Assembly: GCA_964640085.1 (NCBI GenBank)
Contig: CAZXFA010000015.1
Location: 1 to 64,000, forward strand
DNA length: 64,000 nt
Source: CAZXFA01 sp964640085
GTDB lineage: Bacteria; Actinomycetota; UBA4738; HRBIN12
Direction of reading: 5' to 3'
The notes below the pieces were generated by a model, which saw nothing but the letters and a program-made list of their open reading frames with translations, searched no databases and was not told the origin of the DNA. Positions within the stretch are counted from its first letter, which is position 1, and each line of letters opens with the position of its first letter. This document shows, in pieces, positions 32,418-40,141 of this stretch. The translations under genes and the position numbers were made by a program.

Positions 32418-34216
32418 CGTCCCCTCGCCTTCTGATCCACGCGCAGAGCCGCGATGAACGCCTCCTGCGGCACGTCCACGCGCCCGACCCGCCGCAGGCG
32501 CGCCTTGCCCCGCTTCTGCTCCTCGAGCAGCTTGCGTTTGCGCGTGACGTCGCCCCCGTAACACTTGGCGAGCACGTCCTTGCGCTTGGCCTTCACCGTC
32601 TCACGCGCGATCACCCGCGAGCCGATCGAGGCCTGAATCGCCACATCGAACAGCTGCCGCGGGATCAGCTCCTTCAGGCGCTCGACCATCTGCCGCCCGT
32701 AGCGATAGGCCTTCTCGCGGTGGACGACGCTGCTGAAGGCATCCACCGGCTCACCGTGCAGTAGCACGTCCACCCGCACGAGGTCGCTCGGCTCGTACCC
32801 GAGGGGCTCGTAGTCGAGCGAGGCGTACCCGCGCGTCTTCGACTTCAGCTGGTCGAAGAAGTCGAAGATGATCTCGGCCAGCGGGAGCTGGTAGTGAACC
32901 TCGACGCGGGTCGGCGAGAGGTACCGCATGTCCACCATCTCGCCGCGGCGCGCCTGGCAGAGGTCGAGCACGGCGCCGAGGTACTCCACGGGCGTGATGA
33001 TCGTGGCGAGCACCACCGGCTCCTCGACGCGGTCGTACGTGCCCGGGTGGGACATCTCGCTCGGGTTGTGGACCACGAGCGTCTCCTCGCCGCGGATCAC
33101 GTGGAACTCGACGTTCGGGGCGGTCGCGATCAGCTCCAGGCCGAACTCGCGCTCCAGGCGCTCCTTCACGATGTCCATGTGGAGCAAGCCGAGGAACCCG
33201 CACCGGAACCCGAACCCCAACGCTTGCGAGGTCTCGGGCTCGAACACGAGCGCGGCGTCGTTCAGCTTCAGCCGATCGAGCGCGTCCCGCAGCTCGGTGT
33301 AGTCCCCGCCCTCGGCCGGGAACAGGCCGCTCCAGACCATCGGCAACGGCTCTCGGTAGCCGGGCAGCGGCTGGGCGGCCCTCTCCTTGCCGGCGATCGT
33401 CACCGTGTCCCCCACCGTGACCTGATGCACGTCCTTCAGGCCGGTGATCAGGTACCCCACCTCGCCTGCCTCCAGCCGCTCCACCGGGGTCGCCTCCGGG
33501 GCGAACACCCCCGCCTCCTCGGCCTCCGAGTCCAACCCCGTCGCCAGGAAATGGATCTTCGACCGCGACCGCAGCACGCCGTCCTTCACCCGGAGGTAGG
33601 CGACCACGCCCCGGTACGGGTCGAAGGTGGAGTCGAAGATCAGCGCCCGAAGGGGTGCCTGAGGGACAGCGTCCGGCGACGGGACCCGGGCGATCACGGC
33701 CTCGAGCAGCTCGGGCACGCCCTGCCCCGTCTTGCCGGAGACGGCCAGCACGTCATCCGGCTCGCAGCCAACGAGGTCGGCGAGATCGGCCCGTGTCCCG
33801 TCGATGTCGGCCTGTGGCAGATCGATCTTGTTCACCACCGGCACGATCGAGAGGCCCGCGTCGCGGGCGAGGTGGTAGTTCGCGAGCGTCTGCGCCTCGA
33901 CCCCCTGGGCGGCGTCGACGAGCAGGACCGCGCCCTCGCAGGCCGCGAGCGAGCGCGAGACCTCATACGTGAAGTCGACGTGCCCGGGGGTGTCGATCAG
34001 GTTCAGCTCGAACCCGTCGTAAGCCAGCCTGACCGCCTGCGCCTTGATCGTGATCCCGCGTTCGCGCTCCAGGTCCATCTTGTCCAGGTACTGCTCTCGC
34101 ATGTCCCGGTCGGCGACCGCGTGCGTGAGCTCGAGCAGGCGGTCGGCCAGGGTGGACTTCCCGTGGTCGATGTGCGCGATGATGCAGAAGTTCCGGATGC
34201 GGATGGCGTCGGTCAC
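32414..34216 (-). CDS. lepA: Elongation factor 4 (LepA, ribosome back-translocase)
   Basis: 600 residues, normal length. A translational GTPase that acts on stalled or assembling ribosomes. G1 AHIDHGKSTLADRLLE, G3 DTPGHVDFTYEVSR, G4 NKIDLPQAD; then EF-Tu-like domain II, EFG III/V-like domains and the LepA-specific C-terminal domain (RAYRYGRQMVERLKELIPRQ and RVGRVDVPQEAFIAAL). The start is GTG at 34216 with no Shine-Dalgarno; TACGAT lies 9 bases upstream. Divergent from rpsT across 78 bp. Confidence 0.97.
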   Translation of the reverse strand: MTDAIRIRNFCIIAHIDHGKSTLADRLLELTHAVADRDMREQYLDKMDLERERGITIKAQAVRLAYDGFELNLIDTPGHVDFTYEVSRSLAACEGAVLLVDAAQGVEAQTLANYHLARDAGLSIVPVVNKIDLPQADIDGTRADLADLVGCEPDDVLAVSGKTGQGVPELLEAVIARVPSPDAVPQAPLRALIFDSTFDPYRGVVAYLRVKDGVLRSRSKIHFLATGLDSEAEEAGVFAPEATPVERLEAGEVGYLITGLKDVHQVTVGDTVTIAGKERAAQPLPGYREPLPMVWSGLFPAEGGDYTELRDALDRLKLNDAALVFEPETSQALGFGFRCGFLGLLHMDIVKERLEREFGLELIATAPNVEFHVIRGEETLVVHNPSEMSHPGTYDRVEEPVVLATIITPVEYLGAVLDLCQARRGEMVDMRYLSPTRVEVHYQLPLAEIIFDFFDQLKSKTRGYASLDYEPLGYEPSDLVRVDVLLHGEPVDAFSSVVHREKAYRYGRQMVERLKELIPRQLFDVAIQASIGSRVIARETVKAKRKDVLAKCYGGDVTRKRKLLEEQKRGKARLRRVGRVDVPQEAFIAALRVDQKARGR

Positions 34217-34225
34217 GGTCCGCTT

Positions 34226-34231
34226 ATCGTA
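34226..34231 (-). promoter_or_regulatory. Probable leaderless -10 box for lepA (TACGAT)
   Basis: TACGAT on the minus strand, 9 bases before the lepA GTG start, with no Shine-Dalgarno. It shares the 78-bp intergenic space with the divergent rpsT promoter. Confidence 0.5.
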
Positions 34232-34280
34232 CGGGCGGGCCCACGAGGCCGGAACGTCCGGCGCGGCTCACCCCCGCTGA

Positions 34281-34286
34281 TACACT
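34281..34286 (+). promoter_or_regulatory. Probable leaderless, extended -10 box for rpsT (TGATACACT)
   Basis: TACACT, preceded by TG one base upstream (extended -10 form), lies 8 bases before the rpsT GTG. No Shine-Dalgarno exists between box and start. Confidence 0.6.
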
Positions 34287-34294
34287 CGGTCGCC

Positions 34295-34576
34295 GTGGCG
34301 AACATCAGGTCCCAGATCAAGCGGAACCGCCAGAACGAGAAGCGCAGGACGCGCAACAAGGCCGTGCGCTCGACGCTGAAGACCGAGAGCAAGAAGGTCC
34401 AGACCGCCGTGGCCGAGGGCGACGGCGAGACCGCACTGGCGCAAGCGCGGGCGGCGGCTCGGGCGTTCGACAAGGCCGTCTCCAAGGGGATCGTTCACCC
34501 CCGGACGGCCGCTCGTCACAAGTCCCGGCTCGCGAGGGCCGCGAACCGCGCCGTGGCTGCCGCCTCGGACGAGTAG
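34295..34576 (+). CDS. rpsT: 30S ribosomal protein S20
   Basis: 93 residues, highly basic, all helical. The N terminus VANIRSQIKRNRQNEKRRTR and the KGIVHPRTAARHKSRLAR segment are family hallmarks. S20 binds 16S rRNA early in 30S assembly. The start is GTG at 34295 with an extended -10 box 8 bases upstream and no ribosome-binding site, so the mRNA is probably leaderless. The stop is only 3 bp from the stop of convergent holA, with no room for a separate terminator. Confidence 0.96.
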   Translation: MANIRSQIKRNRQNEKRRTRNKAVRSTLKTESKKVQTAVAEGDGETALAQARAAARAFDKAVSKGIVHPRTAARHKSRLARAANRAVAAASDE

Positions 34577-34579
34577 GAC

Positions 34580-35539
34580 TCAGACCGGGACGCCGGCCGG
34601 GCCGCCCGCGATCTCCGCAACCACGATCGGCAGCACGAGGTCCTCCGACGCCCCGGATTTCAGGGCCCGGTCGGCCCAGGCCACGCGCTCGTGCAGCCGG
34701 ACGAGCTCCTCGATCCCGAACCGCCGCGCCTGATCCCGGTACCGGCGCGCCTGCCACTCGAACCGCAGGCCTGCCCGCCCGGCGAGCTCGGCGGGGGGCA
34801 GCCGCTCGGGGAGGGATCGCACCCGGAGCAGGTCGCGCAGGCGCGAGGCGATCCCTCCCAGCACCAGGAGTGGATCCTCGCGGCCGGCCATCAGCGTCCG
34901 CAGCGAGCGCATCGAGCCCCCCAGATCTCGGCTGAAGGCCTTGTCGCACAGGTCCCACACGTGCTGGTCCCCGAGGCCTCGGAACTGCCGGGCGACGACG
35001 TCGGCCGTGATCCGCTCGCCGGGGAACGCCGTCGCAAGCTGATCCAGCGCCTGCTCGAGCGCCGCGGGAGCCTCGCCCAGCCGCTCGACCAGGGCCGCCG
35101 CGCCCTCGGGCGCCAGCGGGAGTCCCTTGGCCTTCGCCCGCTGCCGGAGCCAGCCCGGCAGGTCGCGTCGCTGGACCCGGATCTCGTGGACCTCCCCGAC
35201 CCCCTGGACGAGCTTGACCAGGGCCGCCGGAGCCTTCGCGCGCTCGCCCACCACCGCCAGCAGCACGAGCGGTGCCTCGGGATCGGGGCCGGCGAGGTAG
35301 TCGCGCAGCTCCGCCATCGCCTCCTCCGGCAGCCGCTTCGCGTCGGTCACGAGCAGCCCCCGTCGTTCGCCGAACAGGGAGGGTGTGGCCAGGTCCGAGG
35401 TCTCCCCGCCCCGCCACTCGGCCCCGTCGACCTCCGTGGCCCGGACGTCTCCCAAGAGCTCGAGCGCGGCCTCTCGGAGCAGGAACGGGTCCTCCCCCCA
35501 GAGCAGCGAGACCGGCGAGCGCTGCTTGGTAGGGCTCAT
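34580..35539 (-). CDS. holA: DNA polymerase III subunit delta
   Basis: 319 residues. The clamp-loader subunit that opens the beta clamp. Recognised by its N-terminal AAA+-like fold (VSLLWGEDPFLLREAALELL), the acidic loop and LVLLAVVGERAKAPAALVKL, and the C-terminal collar domain (LRDLLRVRSLPERLPPAELA). It has no functional P-loop, as expected for delta. It is 19 bp downstream of comEC; comEA-comEC-holA with divergent rpsT is the classic order. Confidence 0.93.
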   Translation of the reverse strand: MSPTKQRSPVSLLWGEDPFLLREAALELLGDVRATEVDGAEWRGGETSDLATPSLFGERRGLLVTDAKRLPEEAMAELRDYLAGPDPEAPLVLLAVVGERAKAPAALVKLVQGVGEVHEIRVQRRDLPGWLRQRAKAKGLPLAPEGAAALVERLGEAPAALEQALDQLATAFPGERITADVVARQFRGLGDQHVWDLCDKAFSRDLGGSMRSLRTLMAGREDPLLVLGGIASRLRDLLRVRSLPERLPPAELAGRAGLRFEWQARRYRDQARRFGIEELVRLHERVAWADRALKSGASEDLVLPIVVAEIAGGPAGVPV

Positions 35540-35558
35540 CCGTCGACGGCGGTCGCGT

Positions 35559-37913
35559 TCACCGATCGGATGCTACACGGACCCCCTTCGGTCCGAAGAC
35601 GACCACCAGGTCCCCGCGCCGGTCGGTCCGCAACACGCGTGCGCCGGTCCCCCGGATCTGCTCCAGGATCTCCGGGACCGGGTGGCCGTAGGTGTTCGGG
35701 CCGGTGCTCACGATCGCGAGGTCGGCATCGACCGCGAGGAAGAACGATCCGAGAGAGGTCGCGCCACCATGGTGGGGGACCTTCAGCACCTCGACGTCCG
35801 GCGGAACTCCCAGTTCGAGCAGGACCTCCTGCGCAGGCTCCTCCACGTCCCCGGTGAGCAGCACCGAGTCCTCACCGAGCGTGACCAGCAGGACGAGGGA
35901 ATCGTTGTTCGTGTCCGATGCGGTCCCCGTCCAGCACGCCTCAGGCGAGAGCACGTCCACACGGAGATCACCTGCCGAGAGGCTCTGCCCGGCGCGCGGG
36001 TGGCGGACCGGGACGCCCTCCGCCCGGATCGCGGCGCGCAGGTCGCGGAGGTCCGGCGAGTCGTCGGGGCACCCGGGCTCGAGCAGCAGCCCGATCCGGA
36101 ACCGCGCCAGGACGGCTGGTAGGCCGGCGATGTGGTCGGCATGCGGGTGCGTAGCGACCACGACGTCCAGGCGCTTGATCCCCAGCGCCGACAGCTCCGT
36201 GGCCACCTGTGCCTCGTCGGGGCCCGCGTCCACCAGGATCGTGGCCCCGGCCGGGGAGGTCAGCAGCGCGGCGTCCCCCTGCCCCACGTCGAAGAACCGG
36301 ACGGTGAGACCCGAGGGGGGCCCGGAGGACACCGCGCCCGACCATGCCACCACCGGTGCCAACGCCAGGACACCGGCGATCACCGCCCGCGGCGCTCGTC
36401 GGCCCGAGCGCAGCCACCAGGCCAGACCGACGGCGAGCGCGACCCCGCCGATAAGGGTCGCCGCACCCCCGCCCGTGATCCAGGGGACCGGGGCACGGGC
36501 AGCGTGGTCGGCCACCACTTCCAGGTACCGGAGCGGGAGCCCGGCGATCGCGGCCAGCGCCCGTCCGGCCGGTGCCCAGGCCAGCCCGGTCCCCGCCGCC
36601 CCGAGCCCGAGCAGCATCGCCGGCGCCACGGCGGGGAACGCCAGCACGTTGGCCACCAGCGCCGAGAGCGGGACCTCGTGGAAGTAGTAGAGGAGGATGG
36701 GGGTGACCCCGACCTGGGCGGCGAGCGTGGCGCCCGCCGCGAGCGCGACCGGGCGCGGGAGGAACCACACGCGGTCGGCCAAGGGGGTGGCCAGGGCGAC
36801 CATCCCGGCGGTGGCCGCAACCGAGAGCTGGAACCCCACGGACCAGGCCAGCGCGGGATCGTGGACGAGCAGGAAGAACACCGCAGCGGCCAGGATCGGG
36901 CCTGAGCTCCGCGGTCGGCCGAGGAGCATCCCCAGCAGCGCGAACCCCGCCATCAGACCCGCGCGCATCACCGAGGGCTCGGCGCCGGTGAGCACCACGA
37001 AGAACGCCACGGTCGCCATGCCGAGGGCGAACCGCGGCCACCGCGGGAGTCGGAGCAGCGAGGCCAGCGCGAGCACGGGGGCGAGGACCATAACCACGTT
37101 CCCCCCCGAGACCACCAGCAGGTGCGACAGGCCGCTCGCTCGGAAGTCCCGCTCGAGCGCCGGATCCAGCAGGGTGTCGTCGCCGAGGGATAGGCCCAGA
37201 AGGAGCCCCGCCGGTCGGGGCGGGAAGAGCGTCCGGATCGAATCCCCCACGAGCGCCCGGAACGTCTGCGCCCACCGGATGAAGGCGGTCGGAGATGGCC
37301 CCAGCCGGACCGCCTCTCGGACGCGGAGCCGGGCCGCGATCCCTCGCCGGAGCAGCGATCCGGCGAACACCGGATCTTGGGGCAGGTCCAGTGACCCAGT
37401 CACGCGGATCCGGTCGCCGCGGACCGCGCCGGGCGGATCCCCCCGTCCGTCGAGCCACACCGACTCTCGGACCAACGCCGAGACCCCCGGAGCGGCGACC
37501 TGCCGCACGTCGGCCACGGCGGACCATCGGACGCGCTCGACACGGGGATCGGTGCGCAGGACCGCCTCCACCGTCACGCCTGCGGGGGCCAGCCGGGCGA
37601 GTAGGGCGTCCTGGATCCGATGCGCGTGTGCCTGGCCCCAACCCAGCGCAAGCGCCAGCACCCCGCTCATCGCCAGGATCGCAAGGATCGCGGGCGGCGC
37701 TCGGCCGGCCGCGAGGCGAGCCGGACCGAGCGCCTCCAACGCCTCCGACCCGGGATGCTCCGAGGGCGGCAGCCGCGGGCCGGGCATACGGCACCGCCGC
37801 GGGGCAAGCGCTACAGCGACCAGGAGCAGGATGGAGCCCAGGGCGAACCACGCGATCGGGCGCATCGTCTCGCCCACCACGGGCCGGAGGAGGAGACCGA
37901 CCCAGGTGGACAC
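35559..37913 (-). CDS. comEC: ComEC/Rec2 DNA-uptake channel protein
   Basis: 784 residues. A polytopic membrane protein that passes single-stranded DNA into the cell during natural transformation. An N-terminal DUF4131-like region with OB fold (about 1-190), the Competence domain with many helices (around LSHLLVVSGGNVVMVLAPVL) and a C-terminal metallo-beta-lactamase domain with VVATHPHADHIAGLPA, likely the nuclease that degrades the second strand. The metal ligands of the HxHxDH motif are intact. The start is GTG at 37913, 26 bp after comEA. Confidence 0.94.
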   Translation of the reverse strand: MSTWVGLLLRPVVGETMRPIAWFALGSILLLVAVALAPRRCRMPGPRLPPSEHPGSEALEALGPARLAAGRAPPAILAILAMSGVLALALGWGQAHAHRIQDALLARLAPAGVTVEAVLRTDPRVERVRWSAVADVRQVAAPGVSALVRESVWLDGRGDPPGAVRGDRIRVTGSLDLPQDPVFAGSLLRRGIAARLRVREAVRLGPSPTAFIRWAQTFRALVGDSIRTLFPPRPAGLLLGLSLGDDTLLDPALERDFRASGLSHLLVVSGGNVVMVLAPVLALASLLRLPRWPRFALGMATVAFFVVLTGAEPSVMRAGLMAGFALLGMLLGRPRSSGPILAAAVFFLLVHDPALAWSVGFQLSVAATAGMVALATPLADRVWFLPRPVALAAGATLAAQVGVTPILLYYFHEVPLSALVANVLAFPAVAPAMLLGLGAAGTGLAWAPAGRALAAIAGLPLRYLEVVADHAARAPVPWITGGGAATLIGGVALAVGLAWWLRSGRRAPRAVIAGVLALAPVVAWSGAVSSGPPSGLTVRFFDVGQGDAALLTSPAGATILVDAGPDEAQVATELSALGIKRLDVVVATHPHADHIAGLPAVLARFRIGLLLEPGCPDDSPDLRDLRAAIRAEGVPVRHPRAGQSLSAGDLRVDVLSPEACWTGTASDTNNDSLVLLVTLGEDSVLLTGDVEEPAQEVLLELGVPPDVEVLKVPHHGGATSLGSFFLAVDADLAIVSTGPNTYGHPVPEILEQIRGTGARVLRTDRRGDLVVVFGPKGVRVASDR

Positions 37914-37939
37914 CGCGGCGGCGGGCGCGCGCCACCCGT

Positions 37940-38560
37940 TCAGACCGTCACCAGCTCCCGGACCGACCCCAGGATCGACTCGCCGATCCCGCTCACGTCG
38001 ACGAGCTGATCCACGGACGTGAACGGCCCGTTCGCCGTCCGATGATCGACGATCCGCTGGGCGAGGACCTCTCCGATGCCGGGAAGGGTCTCCAGTTCCC
38101 CGGCCGAGGCAGTGTTCAGGTTGACGAGCCCTCCCGACGCGGAGGCCCCCGACCCTGCGGCCACCGCCGACCCGGTCGTCGCTTGACCCCCCTTGGGGAC
38201 CAGGACCTGGGTCCCGTCGACCAGCGGGGCGGCGAGGTTCAGACCCTGCAGGAACGCCCCCCTGCGCGCGCCACCGGCCGCCTCGATCGCATCGACGACC
38301 CGGGCACCCTCAGGGAACTCGTAGACGCCCGGGCGCCGGACCCATCCCGCGACGTCGATGAGCAGAATCGCGGGCGTCGGGGACGGCGAGACGACGGCTG
38401 GTCCCGGCCCGGGCTCGCTCCGGACCTCCACCGGGCGGGGCAACGAACGCACGTACCAGAGGCCTGCCCCGGCCAGGCTGACCGCGACGAGGGCGATGGC
38501 TGCGACGAGCTCGCCCCTCGACAAGGAGGAGAGCCGCTCCCCCAGCGAGCCTCCCGACAC
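37940..38560 (-). CDS. comEA: ComEA-type DNA receptor (helix-hairpin-helix)
   Basis: 206 residues. One N-terminal membrane helix (about 17-37), a Pro-rich linker, an SLBB domain (LIDVAGWVRRPGVYEFPEGA) and a C-terminal helix-hairpin-helix DNA-binding domain (LVNLNTASAGELETLPGIGE). It binds incoming DNA outside the membrane and passes it to ComEC. The start is GTG at 38560 with GGGGGTGG upstream; a TAGGCT box sits about 41 bp before it. Confidence 0.93.
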   Translation of the reverse strand: MSGGSLGERLSSLSRGELVAAIALVAVSLAGAGLWYVRSLPRPVEVRSEPGPGPAVVSPSPTPAILLIDVAGWVRRPGVYEFPEGARVVDAIEAAGGARRGAFLQGLNLAAPLVDGTQVLVPKGGQATTGSAVAAGSGASASGGLVNLNTASAGELETLPGIGEVLAQRIVDHRTANGPFTSVDQLVDVSGIGESILGSVRELVTV

Positions 38561-38600
38561 GCTCCACCCCCGAGCGGAGGGAGAGGAGGCGAGTGGGCGG

Positions 38601-38606
38601 AGCCTA
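38601..38606 (-). promoter_or_regulatory. Candidate -10 box for comEA-comEC (TAGGCT)
   Basis: TAGGCT on the minus strand, 40 bases before the comEA GTG, would give a leader of about 33 nt containing GGGGGTGG. The com genes then form a comEA-comEC-holA transcript. Confidence 0.35.
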
Positions 38607-38668
38607 GCCCGAGCCGGTGACGGCCGCCGTGATATCGGTCACAGGGCCCGGTGGGACCCAGCCGCCGA

Positions 38669-40039
38669 TCAGGTCGGGAGGGGACCGAACCGCGCCTGGA
38701 AGAACCGCAGGTGCTTCGGCTCGAATACCATCTCGAGCCCCCGCGTCTCCTCCCCGCGGGCGTGCACGTCGGCCACCGAGCGGGCCACAGCCGACAGGTG
38801 CCTCGAGGTGTAGACGCGTCGCGGGATCGTGATCCGGACGAGCTCGAGCGCCGGGTGACGGTGGTGTCCGGTCTCGGGATCCCGGCCCGCGGAGACGATG
38901 CCCCGCTCCATCGTCCGGGTCCCCGAGTCCAGGTAGATCTCGCCCGCCAGCCGCTGGGCCGGGAACTCCTCCTGCGGGATACGGGGGTAGAAGCGCCGGG
39001 CGTCCACGAACACCGCGTGACCGCCGATCGGCTCCACGATCGGGATCCCGGCGGCGAGCAGCCGCTCCCCGAGCTCGCGGACCTGGAGGATCCGTGCCTG
39101 GATGTGGTGCTCGTCGACCGACTCCTCGATCCCCACGGCGATCGCCTCCATGTCCCGGCCGGCGAGCCCCCCGTAGGTGTGCAGGCCTTCGTAGACCACG
39201 CACAGGTTCCGGGCCTGCGCCGCGAGCTCGGGATCGCGGAACCCGATCCATCCCCCGATGTTCACGAGCGAGTCCTTCTTCGCCGACATCGTGCAGGCGT
39301 CGGTGAGATCGCACATCTCGCGGAGGATCTCGGCGACGCTCCGGTCCGCGTACCCGGGCTCCCGTTCCTTCACGAACCACGCGTTCTCGACGGCCCGCGT
39401 GGCGTCGAGGATCACCGGGATCCCGTACTCGTCGGCCGCGTCTCGGATCGCCCGGAGGTTGGCGATGGATATCGGCTGGCCTCCGGCCATGTTCACCGTG
39501 CCGGCGATCGAGAGGTACGGGACGTGCTCGGCGCGCTCGATCACCTTCTCGAGCTTCTCCACGTCCACGTCGCCCTTGAACGGGTACGGGCTCTGGGGGT
39601 CATGGGCCTCGTCCACGATCACGTCGACGAACTCGCCACCGGCCAGCTCCTGGTGGAGGCGAGTGGTCGTGAAGTACATGTTGCCCGGGACCTGGTCCCC
39701 TGGCCGGATCAGCATCCGCGAGACGATGTGCTCGGCGCCGCGGCCCTGATGGGTGGGAATCATGTGCTCGTAGCCGTAGATCCGGCGGACGGTCTCCTCC
39801 AGCCGGTAGAAGTTGCGACTGCCCGCGTACGCCTCGTCGCCCAGCATGATGGCCGCCCACTGGCGGTCGCTCATCGCGTTCGTCCCAGAGTCGGTCAGCA
39901 GGTCGATCGTCACCTGGTCCGAGCGCAGCAGGAACGTGTTCCAGCCGGCGTCCACGAGTGCCGCCTCTCGCTCCTCGCGGGTCGTGATGGGGATGCGCTC
40001 GACCGCCTTGATCTTGTAGGGCTCGAACCACTCGTCCAT
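38669..40039 (-). CDS. tpl: Tyrosine phenol-lyase (beta-tyrosinase)
   Basis: 456 residues. A PLP enzyme that splits L-tyrosine into phenol, pyruvate and ammonia. PLP lysine K255 in SAKKDSLVNIGG; IPTHQGRGAEHIVSR binds phosphate. The family also contains tryptophanase. Here T124-T126 (MYFTTTR) and the arginine in TRTMERGIVSAGR (R379, matching Arg381 of the Citrobacter enzyme from memory) fit tyrosine phenol-lyase; tryptophanases have a non-basic residue there. AGGAGG lies 6 bases before the ATG at 40039, so that start is preferred over upstream codons. A solitary catabolic gene between comEA and leuS. Confidence 0.88.
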   Translation of the reverse strand: MDEWFEPYKIKAVERIPITTREEREAALVDAGWNTFLLRSDQVTIDLLTDSGTNAMSDRQWAAIMLGDEAYAGSRNFYRLEETVRRIYGYEHMIPTHQGRGAEHIVSRMLIRPGDQVPGNMYFTTTRLHQELAGGEFVDVIVDEAHDPQSPYPFKGDVDVEKLEKVIERAEHVPYLSIAGTVNMAGGQPISIANLRAIRDAADEYGIPVILDATRAVENAWFVKEREPGYADRSVAEILREMCDLTDACTMSAKKDSLVNIGGWIGFRDPELAAQARNLCVVYEGLHTYGGLAGRDMEAIAVGIEESVDEHHIQARILQVRELGERLLAAGIPIVEPIGGHAVFVDARRFYPRIPQEEFPAQRLAGEIYLDSGTRTMERGIVSAGRDPETGHHRHPALELVRITIPRRVYTSRHLSAVARSVADVHARGEETRGLEMVFEPKHLRFFQARFGPLPT

Positions 40040-40141
40040 CGGATCCTCCTCGCCGGGCCGCCACGATCCGCTTCCAGGGTGGACGGACCCGCGAAGGGAC
40101 ACGGGAGTCGAACGGCCCCCGACGGCGGGGACAGGAGGCGC

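Noticed and set aside
38669..40039. Tryptophanase
   Set aside because: Same family, but the TMERG arginine and MYFTTTR threonines point to tyrosine phenol-lyase.
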